A stretch of DNA of 64,000 bases from assembly GCF_014199525.1 (NCBI RefSeq), contig NZ_JACHNU010000001.1, positions 782,172 through 846,171 on the forward strand, in the 5' to 3' direction. Made by a program: the position numbers and the translations under genes. Shown in pieces: positions 52,420 to 59,262 of this stretch. The first letter of the stretch is position 1; each line of letters opens with the position of its first letter. Under the pieces are notes generated by a model, which saw only the letters and a list, made by a program, of their open reading frames with translations, ran no database searches and had not been told where the DNA came from. The stretch comes from Conexibacter arvalis. GTDB taxonomy: Bacteria; Actinomycetota; Thermoleophilia; Solirubrobacterales; Solirubrobacteraceae.

Positions 52420-52881
52420 ATGAGCGATCGGGTCGTTCACCGCGTGCTGCTGGTCCTCTCCCTGATCGGGATCGGGATCGCCGGCTACCTGACCTACATC
52501 CACTACCGCGGTTTCGACCCGATCTGCGCGGTCGGCCACGGCTGCGAGAGAGTGCAGAACTCCGAGTGGGCGAAGCTCGCCGGGGTGCCGGTGCCGCTGA
52601 TCGGCCTGATCGGCTACGTCGGCATCTTCGGCTCGCTGCTCGTGCGCGGCGAGCTCGCCCGCCTGGCGACCGCCGCGATGGCGTACATCGGCTTCGCCTT
52701 CTCGATGTACCTGACGTATCGCGAGATCTTCACGATCGAGGCGATCTGCCAGTGGTGCGTCGCCAGCGCGATCGTGATGACGCTGATCGCGATCTTCGCG
52801 ACCGTTCGCGTACTGCGCTCGGACGACGATGCGTCGTACGCTTCGAACCTTGAGCGAGAACCGGAGCACGAGCCTGCCTGA
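52420..52881 (+). CDS. Vitamin K epoxide reductase (VKOR) family protein
   Basis: 153-residue membrane protein with four to five transmembrane helices. The redox CxxC is C110-Q-W-C113, and the loop pair C36/C42 is also present, with the conserved serine/tryptophan region between (NSEWAKLAGVPVPLIGL). Bacterial VKOR re-oxidises DsbA using quinone, replacing DsbB in actinobacteria. Its gene directly follows the DsbA-like gene, which fits. The 3' end overlaps the next gene by 53 bp in another frame. Confidence 0.93.
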   Translation: MSDRVVHRVLLVLSLIGIGIAGYLTYIHYRGFDPICAVGHGCERVQNSEWAKLAGVPVPLIGLIGYVGIFGSLLVRGELARLATAAMAYIGFAFSMYLTYREIFTIEAICQWCVASAIVMTLIAIFATVRVLRSDDDASYASNLEREPEHEPA

Positions 52882-54298
52882 TCGTCGGTTGCCCGCCGCG
52901 GCGTCCCTCGCCGCGGCGTTGCTGTTGCTGGCGGCGGCGCTGCCGGCGAACGCCGAGGCCCACGGCCTCGTCGGCCGGACCGACCTGCCGATCCCGCAGT
53001 GGCTGTTCGCGTGGGTGGCGGCGATCGTCCTGATCGTCTCGTTCGCCGCGCTGAGCCTGCTGTGGCCGCAGCCGCGGCTGGAGCGGGCGCAGCCGCGCCG
53101 GCGGTTCGCGGTCCCGCTGCCGCTGCGGGCGCTCGTCTCGGCGCTCGCGGTCGGCGTCTTCGCCGTCGTCGTCTACGCCGGCTTCGCCGGCACCGAGGTC
53201 GCGACCGCCAACATCGCGCCGACCGCGATCTACGTGGTCGTGTGGGTCGGGGTCCCGATCGTGAGCGTCGTGCTCGGCGACGTCTGGCGGGTCCTGAGCC
53301 CGTGGCGGTCGGTCGCGCGCGGGATCGCGTGGGTCGCCGCGGCCGCCGGCCGTCCGCTGCGCGCGCCGTTCGCCTACCCGCGGCGGCTCGGCCGCTGGCC
53401 GGCGGCGCTCGGCATCCTCGCCTTCGCCTGGCTGGAGCTGGTCTACGTCGACCGCGACGTGCCCTCCACGCTGGCGGCGCTGACGCTCGCCTACGCGCTG
53501 ATCCAGCTCGCCGGCATGGGCCTGTTCGGGATCGAGACGTGGCGGACCCGCGGCGACGCCTTCGGCGTGCTGTTCGACCTCTTCGGCCGGATCGCCCCGG
53601 TGGAGCTGAAGGACGGGGTCGTCTCGACGCGGCCGCTGCTCGCCGGCCTGCCGAGATTCGACGCCGCGCTGCCCGGGACGGTCGGGCTGCTGGCGGTGAT
53701 GATCGGCACGACGACCTTCGACGGCGCTTCCAACGGCGAGGTCTGGCGCACGTTCGCCGACCCGCTCGGCGATCTCTTCCGCGACCTCGGCTTCGGGCCG
53801 ACCGTCGCCGCCGAGCTGACCGGGACGGTCGGGCTGGTCGCCACCGTCGTGCTCGTCGGCGCCTTCTACTGGCTCGGCATCGCCGGCATGCAGACGGTCG
53901 GCGGCGATCACTCGACGCCGGAGCTGGCGCGGCGGTTCGTCCACACGCTCGTGCCGATCGCCTTCGGCTACCTGCTCGCACACTACTTCTCGCTGCTGGC
54001 GTTCCAGGGGCAGGCGCTCGCCTACCTCGTCTCCGACCCGCTCGGCGACGGCTCCGACCTGTTCGGGACCGCCAACGCGACCGTCGACTACACCCTCCTG
54101 TCGACGTCGGCGATCTGGTACGTCCAGGTCGCCGCGCTCGTCGTCGGCCACGTCGCCGGCCTGATGCTCGCGCACGACCGCGCGCTGGCGATCTACCGCG
54201 ACGCGCGCGAGGCCGTCCGCTCGCAGTACTGGATGCTGGTCGTGATGGTCGGCTTCACCTGCCTCGGCCTGTGGCTGCTGTCGGCGGTGGGGACGTGA
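52829..54298 (+). CDS. Polytopic membrane protein, fenitrothion-hydrolase (FedA)-like family
   Basis: 489-residue protein with a signal-like N-terminus followed by HGLVGRTDLPIPQWLFAW and about eleven transmembrane helices. This HG-LVGR-DLP-P-WLF start and the overall profile resemble proteins annotated as fenitrothion hydrolase FedA, for which the name reflects one Burkholderia study; a native role is unknown. Internal His-bearing helices (LARRFVHTLVP, LLAHYFSLLAFQ, VGHVAGLMLAHDRAL) could bind metal. It overlaps VKOR by 53 bp at the start and Sco1 by 4 bp at the end, tying it tightly to the copper/thiol block. Confidence 0.72.
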   Translation: MRRTLRTLSENRSTSLPDRRLPAAASLAAALLLLAAALPANAEAHGLVGRTDLPIPQWLFAWVAAIVLIVSFAALSLLWPQPRLERAQPRRRFAVPLPLRALVSALAVGVFAVVVYAGFAGTEVATANIAPTAIYVVVWVGVPIVSVVLGDVWRVLSPWRSVARGIAWVAAAAGRPLRAPFAYPRRLGRWPAALGILAFAWLELVYVDRDVPSTLAALTLAYALIQLAGMGLFGIETWRTRGDAFGVLFDLFGRIAPVELKDGVVSTRPLLAGLPRFDAALPGTVGLLAVMIGTTTFDGASNGEVWRTFADPLGDLFRDLGFGPTVAAELTGTVGLVATVVLVGAFYWLGIAGMQTVGGDHSTPELARRFVHTLVPIAFGYLLAHYFSLLAFQGQALAYLVSDPLGDGSDLFGTANATVDYTLLSTSAIWYVQVAALVVGHVAGLMLAHDRALAIYRDAREAVRSQYWMLVVMVGFTCLGLWLLSAVGT

Positions 54299-54984
54299 GC
54301 GTGCCGAGGCTCGGCATGCGGCCGCGGTTCTCGTCGCGAGGGCTCGCCAGGGGCGCGCTCGCGCTGTTGCTGCTGTGTGCCGTCGCGCTGCTCGTAGCCG
54401 GCTGCGGGTCCGGCGGGGAGGATCAGGGCGGGACGGGCGCCGGCGGGGGCGGCGGCCGCTTCGTCGCGGCCGGGACGCTGCCGGAGGGGCTGGCGGGGAG
54501 AGCGGCGCCGCCGATCAGGCTGACCGACGGACGCAGCGGCAGAGCGTTCGACGCCGCCGACCTGCGCGGGCGGCCGTACCTCGTCACCTTCCTGTTCGTC
54601 AACTGCCCCGACGTCTGCCCGCTGATCGGGCAGGAGCTGCGCCAGACGCTCGAGCTGCTGGGGCCGCAGGCCGACGATGTCGCGGTCGTCGCCGTCAGCG
54701 TCGACCCGCGCCACGACACCGCCGAGGCGGTCCGGACGTGGCTGAGACGGCAGCGCCAGCCGGAGCAGTTCCACTACCTGATCGGCTCCGAGGAAGAGCT
54801 GGCGCCGGTCTGGAGAGGCTTCTACGCCGCGCCCCAGACGCCCGGCGACCCGGAGAGCGCGCACACGGCGGTCGTCTGGCTCGTCGACGCCCAAGGCCGG
54901 CTCCAGGGCAAGGTCGGCGCGGGCACCGCCTTCGACCCCGGCGACCTCGCGCAGGACGTCAGAACGCTGCTGTCCGAACGCTGA
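54295..54984 (+). CDS. Sco1/SenC/PrrC family copper lipoprotein
   Basis: 229-residue exported lipoprotein with thioredoxin fold. The lipobox LLVAG-C37 follows a hydrophobic helix, then a Gly-rich linker. The copper site is C104-P-D-V-C108 and H190 (ESAHTAVVWLVD), with the family motif VSVDPRHDT. Sco proteins deliver copper to the CuA site of cytochrome c oxidase and may reduce its cysteines. The GTG start overlaps the preceding stop (GTGA). Together with CtaG it points to oxidase assembly as the purpose of the whole block. Confidence 0.94.
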   Translation: MSVPRLGMRPRFSSRGLARGALALLLLCAVALLVAGCGSGGEDQGGTGAGGGGGRFVAAGTLPEGLAGRAAPPIRLTDGRSGRAFDAADLRGRPYLVTFLFVNCPDVCPLIGQELRQTLELLGPQADDVAVVAVSVDPRHDTAEAVRTWLRRQRQPEQFHYLIGSEEELAPVWRGFYAAPQTPGDPESAHTAVVWLVDAQGRLQGKVGAGTAFDPGDLAQDVRTLLSER

Positions 54985-55061
54985 TCGCCGGCGACGCTCC
55001 CAACCGGGGCGCGCCGTAGCATGGGGAGGTCAGACGTTCACCGCCGCCGGAGGTTCCCCCG

Positions 55062-55724
55062 ATGACCGAGTTGCTGCTCCCCCGCCTCAAGCAGGAGATA
55101 GAAGCGCGCCTGGCGGAGCTGCGACCGCTCATCGCCGAGATCGAGCAGCTGGAGGCGGCGAAGGCGGCGCTGCTCGCCGGTGCCGACGCCTCGGCCGTCG
55201 CGCGGCGGCCCAAGCCGGCCCGCAGAGCGGCCGGCGCCGGCGGCGCGCGGTCCGCGAGCGCGGCGGGCGGCGGGCGCGCGAAGCGCCAGCCGGCGAGAGA
55301 CGACGGCGAGCGCGCCCCCCGCGGCGCCAACCGCGACGCGATCCTCGCGATCGTCGAGGAGCGCCCCGGCGTCTCGGTCGCGGAGATCGCGTCGGTCACG
55401 AAGATCGCCAAGCCGACCGTCGCGACGACGGTCTCCAAGCTCAAGCGCGAGGGCGTGCTCGCCGACGAGGCCGGCGGCGTCAAGCTCGCCTCGCGCCAGG
55501 CGCTGACGCTCTCCGGCCCGGCCGAGGTGCCCGCGACGGCGGAGAAGGCCGAGAAGGCTGAGAAGCCGGCGAAGGCCGACAAGGCCCGCAAGGCCAAGGC
55601 CGAGAAGGGCCGCGAGGCCGAGCCCGCGAAGGCCGAGACGGCTGAGCCGCCGGCGCGCGACGAGGGCCTCAGCGACGCCGAGTGGGCCGAGGCCGCGCCG
55701 GCTTCCGGCGACGGCGACGCGTAG
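55062..55724 (+). CDS. Coiled-coil / winged-helix DNA-binding protein with Lys/Ala/Glu-rich tail
   Basis: 220-residue protein. Residues ~1-40 form a short coiled coil (LKQEIEARLAELRPLIAEIEQLE). A basic low-complexity linker (~45-85) leads to a winged helix-turn-helix (~88-145, RDAILAIVEERPGVSVAEIA, then KPTVATTVSKLKREGVLAD). The tail (~155-200) is a run of AEKAEKPAK-type repeats like histone-H1- or HupS-type C-termini. It looks nucleoid-associated or a MarR-like regulator. GGAGG precedes ATG 55062. An S4-domain gene follows 16 bp later. Confidence 0.72.
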   Translation: MTELLLPRLKQEIEARLAELRPLIAEIEQLEAAKAALLAGADASAVARRPKPARRAAGAGGARSASAAGGGRAKRQPARDDGERAPRGANRDAILAIVEERPGVSVAEIASVTKIAKPTVATTVSKLKREGVLADEAGGVKLASRQALTLSGPAEVPATAEKAEKAEKPAKADKARKAKAEKGREAEPAKAETAEPPARDEGLSDAEWAEAAPASGDGDA

Positions 55725-55740
55725 CGGGCGCGACGGCACG

Positions 55741-55953
55741 ATGGCCGAGCGCGAGATCGCGATCCGCGGCGAGATGATCCGGCTCGGCCAGCTGCTGAAG
55801 CTGGCCGACCTGGTCGAGGTCGGCGCCGACGCGAAGCTGCTGCTCGACGACGGGCTCGTGACGGTCAACGGCGAGGTCGAGCAGCGACGCGGCCGCCAGC
55901 TCCACCGCGGCGACGTCGTCGCCGTCGAGGACGAGGCGGTCCGGGTCGTCTGA
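55741..55953 (+). CDS. Small S4-domain RNA-binding protein (YbcJ/RqcP-like)
   Basis: 70-residue protein consisting almost entirely of an S4 fold: IRLGQLLKLADLVEVGADAKLLLDDGLVTVNGEVEQRRGRQLHRGDVV. Stand-alone S4 proteins of this type include YbcJ and RqcP, the latter acting with RqcH on obstructed ribosomes. Which applies here is not clear. It is probably co-transcribed with the winged-helix gene and ended by the hairpin at 55961-55995. Confidence 0.88.
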   Translation: MAEREIAIRGEMIRLGQLLKLADLVEVGADAKLLLDDGLVTVNGEVEQRRGRQLHRGDVVAVEDEAVRVV

Positions 55954-55960
55954 GCGGGGC

Positions 55961-55995
55961 GTCCGCTGCCCCGCCCAAAGGCCGGGACAGCGGAC
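55961..55995. terminator. Hairpin between convergent S4 and secreted-protein genes
   Basis: GTCCGCTG (55961-55968) pairs with CAGCGGAC (55988-55995), with further imperfect pairing inside around an AAA-containing loop. It sits 8 bp after the S4-gene stop and 12 bp from the convergent gene's stop. Confidence 0.7.
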
Positions 55996-56006
55996 GGATG
56001 CCGCGC

Positions 56007-56570
56007 TTACGGTAGGAACGTTATGGTGGGCGACTGGCTCAGCCCGAACCCGGCGCCTCCAGCATGCGTTGCATTGCCGCAGGCCGCTATGTTCCCGGTG
56101 AACGTCGCCGGTAGGGTCGTGACTAGGTCAGTCGGTATTCTCGTCCAGTCGAACGGGACATCTCCGGTGAACACGCACGCCGATCCGACGATCTGGAAGG
56201 ACGCGCCTAGGATCGTCGGTAGTAGGTCGTCAGTCACCCCTATCGTCCACGACGGGAGTCCGACGAGATTGACGGTGACGGGGGTGGTGTTGAGCCGGCA
56301 GTTCGCCGTGTTGCCACTCTGGACCGAGCCGATCGCGGTTAGCGGCGAGCTGTAGGGCACTAGCCCTCTCGTGAATCTGATGTCGAGTATGACGTTGCAC
56401 GAGAGCGTCCCCGCAGGGCTCGTCGTCGTGAATAGGCCTAGCGACGTGGCCGTGATGAGATTGTCAGTGTCTATGGATATGCCGGTCGAGGCCGACGCGC
56501 TGCCTGCAACGGCAGCGAGCAGCATCGTGGCGAGTGTCGCGGCAAGTGCGACAACGCGAGACAGCTTCAT
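56007..56570 (-). CDS. Secreted protein of unknown function
   Basis: 187-residue exported protein. A clear signal peptide (~1-28, ending GSASAS) is followed by a Thr/Ser/Val-rich beta region. Four cysteines at ~58, 91, 132 and 164 could form two disulfides. It lacks transmembrane anchor and cell-wall sorting motif. Codon use is clearly less GC-biased than the neighbouring housekeeping genes (many third-position T and A). GGAGC precedes ATG 56570. I do not recognise the family. Confidence 0.75.
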   Translation of the reverse strand: MKLSRVVALAATLATMLLAAVAGSASASTGISIDTDNLITATSLGLFTTTSPAGTLSCNVILDIRFTRGLVPYSSPLTAIGSVQSGNTANCRLNTTPVTVNLVGLPSWTIGVTDDLLPTILGASFQIVGSACVFTGDVPFDWTRIPTDLVTTLPATFTGNIAACGNATHAGGAGFGLSQSPTITFLP

Positions 56571-56849
56571 CTGGTGCTCCTCATATGGGGCGGCCGCGAC
56601 GTGCGGCCGCGGTTCGATGACGGCGAGCTGCCCTCATCAGCTCGCGGAGTGACGTGACACCTCCCCCCGAGTTCGGAAACCGGCGAGGGCTTCCGGCAGG
56701 CCCAACACTATCAACCGACATATAGTAGATCAAGAGTCTTCTAAAAGGTAAGCCATGCCTCTTTGGGCAGGCGCCAGTCTTCTGGTGCGGCATGTATCCA
56801 CTTTTCCGCGTATAGTTGGATCACCAGGTAGTGCGACGGAGGAGATGGT
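56571..56849. promoter_or_regulatory. Divergent AT-richer promoter region of the secreted-protein genes
   Basis: 279 bp, distinctly AT-richer than the window. It contains ACATATAGTAGATC (~56718-56731), a nested hairpin (CATGCC 56754-56759 with GGCATG 56789-56794, enclosing GCGCCAG/CTGGTGC), and a TATAGT -10-like element at 56811-56816, about 34 bp before the 56850 start. No convincing -35 was found, and no protein gene is hidden here. Confidence 0.5.
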
Positions 56850-59237
56850 GTGCCCAGCATCGACCGTGGGCGGATGCGTCCGCCCACCGTGGTCAGGCGA
56901 TCCCAGATGGGACGCTCAGGGGGGCGGAGGGACGGGGGGAGCAGGCGAGACGATGTGGACAGGTCGCGATGGCGTGACGCGCTGCCGAGGGGCGGCCCCG
57001 CCGCGGCGCTCGCGCTCTCGATGACGCTGTTGCTGGCGGCAGGCGCGCGGGGAGAGGCGCCGCCGCGTCACCTCGAGATGGTGACGCCGCCGGAGAAGGG
57101 CAACAACGACGTGTCGAGCCGCACGGGCTCTACGCAGGCGTCGGCCGATGGCAGCAGGGTCGTCTTCCGTTCTGCGACGCCGTTCCCGGGCTCGGTCGGC
57201 TCCGGGCTTGGAAATGTGTACCTCGGATCGCGGACGGCGACGGGGTGGGACCTCGCGACGCTGACGCCGCGCCAGGCACCCAATGCGACGGCCGGCCAGA
57301 TAGGCGCCGGCTTCGACGCGTTCACTGACGACCTCTCGGTCGGTGTGCTGCACGCAAGTGATCCTCCGCTGACACCCCACGCCATCGGAGGCGAAGGCAC
57401 AAGCAACATCTATCGTGCGACTCCCCTCGACCGCTCGCCGAGCTACGCCCTGGTGACGGCGCCCCGCGTTCCCGGACTCATGACGATGTTCGGCACGTAT
57501 GCGGGTTCGAGCCGAGACTTGAGGACCGTCGTCTTCGAGACGGTGGGCGTGCCGGGACTGACCTCGGATGCCCCGAACGATCTCGGCTCCCAGGCGTATG
57601 CGTGGACTGCGTCTGAAGGGCTGCGGTATGTCGGAGTGCTGCCCGACGGCTCGTCGTCGACGACGGGAGCCACCGTCGGTCTCGGTGCGATGGCCGGAAA
57701 CGCCACGCAGCCTCCGTTCGCAGTCTCCGACGACGGTGACAGCGTCCTCGTCACCACCGGCAACGCCACGGGGGCGGGTGGGCGCCTGTACCGGTGGCGG
57801 AGCGACGGCCCGACCGAGGAGCTGTCGAGATCGCGGCGAACGCCGCCGGACGCGATCACACGCCCGGCTCGCTTCGAGGTGGCGGCAGCCGATCACTCGA
57901 AGATCTTCTTCAGCAGTCAGGAGAGACTTACCGACAACGCGGTCGCGAGAGGCGGAAGAGGTGCGAGAGCCGACCTCTACCTCTACGAGCCGATGTTCGA
58001 CACGCTGACCGACCTCACGATCGCTGACCCGACTGGCGGTGGCGTGCTCGGCGTGCTCGGGGCCGCCGAAGACGGCAGACGCATCTACTTCGTCGCGACG
58101 GGTGCGTTGGCTCCCGGAGCGACGTCAGGCAGATCGAATCTCTTCGTCTGGGACGAAGGCGAGGGCATCCGCTTCATCGGCGTGCTGTCGGACGCGGACA
58201 ACTGGAACTGGAGAGTGTTCGATTCCGTCAAGCCGTCGCGTGTCTCTCGCGACGGCAGACGGCTGCTGTTCGCCTCGGACGAGCCGCAGACGAGCTACGA
58301 CAACGCGGGCCGCCGCATGCTCTATCTCTACGACGCAGACGCTGGCACGGTCGCGTGCGTCAGCTGCCGTCCCGACGGTCAGCAGCCGAGATCATCGGCA
58401 GGGATCGTGACGACCCCCGGGGCGGCTCAGATCACCGTGCAGTACCTGCCACGCGCCCTTTCCGACGACGGTGAACGCGTCTTCTTCAACACGGCGGACG
58501 ACCTCGTCGCCGAGGACACGAACGGCAGAGTCGACGTTTACGAGTACTCGGCGCAGGGCGTTCGGCTGGTGTCGACGGGCAGAGGCGGCGACGACGCCGT
58601 CTTCGCCGACGCGACGCCGCAGGGCGACGATGTCTTCTTCATCACCCGCCAGCGGATCTCCGGCTGGGACACCGACGACAACCTCGATCTGTATGCCGCC
58701 CGCTCCAGCGGCGAGCCGCTTCCTGAACCGGGCCTCGGTGGCTCTGAGGAATGCGAAGGAAGCGCGTGCCAGGGGCCGCTCGCGCCTCGCCCGGCGTCTG
58801 CGCCATTCGGCTCGCTCGACTTCGTCGGTGACGATGACCCCGTCGAGCCGGTTTGCGCGCGGCGCGCGGACATCCGCGTTTCGACGACCGTCAGAGCGCG
58901 TCGACGCGCAGCCCGCTCCGGTGTCCTCACGGTGACCGTGGCGACGCCCGAGCACGGTGGGCTCGCAGTGGCGGCGCGTGCTGCTGTCGGGTCACGCGGA
59001 GCGAGTCGCGTGATCGGTTCTGTGAGACGGCCGCCGGACGACGCGAGCGAGCGCCAGATCCGGGTCAGGCTGTCGAGAGCGGCTCGCAAGCGGCTCGCGA
59101 AGCAGCGCCGCCTGCGGATCTCGATCCGCGTGACCCTCAGGGGTTGCGACGTCTCACGGACCACGTCGGTCTTGGTGGCGCGCACGGCTCCGAGAAGCGG
59201 AAGAAGCCCTGCGAGAGGGGGCCGTCGTGGCCGCTGA
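56850..59237 (+). CDS. Secreted TolB/PD40-like beta-propeller protein
   Basis: 795-residue exported protein. After a long basic leader, a hydrophobic stretch (PAAALALSMTLLLAAGARG, ~49-68) acts as signal. Residues ~75-630 contain repeated blades of the type S-D/A-DG-xx-VVF-xx with F/Y-x-x-x-G-L and LYxYD, resembling WD40-like TolB/PD40 propellers. The C-terminal ~130 residues are basic and beta-rich (ARSGVLTVTVATPEHGG). No catalytic motif is visible. The GTG start follows GGAGGAG closely. The 936-residue secreted partner begins 25 bp downstream, so they form an operon. Confidence 0.78.
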   Translation: MPSIDRGRMRPPTVVRRSQMGRSGGRRDGGSRRDDVDRSRWRDALPRGGPAAALALSMTLLLAAGARGEAPPRHLEMVTPPEKGNNDVSSRTGSTQASADGSRVVFRSATPFPGSVGSGLGNVYLGSRTATGWDLATLTPRQAPNATAGQIGAGFDAFTDDLSVGVLHASDPPLTPHAIGGEGTSNIYRATPLDRSPSYALVTAPRVPGLMTMFGTYAGSSRDLRTVVFETVGVPGLTSDAPNDLGSQAYAWTASEGLRYVGVLPDGSSSTTGATVGLGAMAGNATQPPFAVSDDGDSVLVTTGNATGAGGRLYRWRSDGPTEELSRSRRTPPDAITRPARFEVAAADHSKIFFSSQERLTDNAVARGGRGARADLYLYEPMFDTLTDLTIADPTGGGVLGVLGAAEDGRRIYFVATGALAPGATSGRSNLFVWDEGEGIRFIGVLSDADNWNWRVFDSVKPSRVSRDGRRLLFASDEPQTSYDNAGRRMLYLYDADAGTVACVSCRPDGQQPRSSAGIVTTPGAAQITVQYLPRALSDDGERVFFNTADDLVAEDTNGRVDVYEYSAQGVRLVSTGRGGDDAVFADATPQGDDVFFITRQRISGWDTDDNLDLYAARSSGEPLPEPGLGGSEECEGSACQGPLAPRPASAPFGSLDFVGDDDPVEPVCARRADIRVSTTVRARRRAARSGVLTVTVATPEHGGLAVAARAAVGSRGASRVIGSVRRPPDDASERQIRVRLSRAARKRLAKQRRLRISIRVTLRGCDVSRTTSVLVARTAPRSGRSPARGGRRGR

Positions 59238-59262
59238 GACCCAACGATCCGGAGGCACCGCG

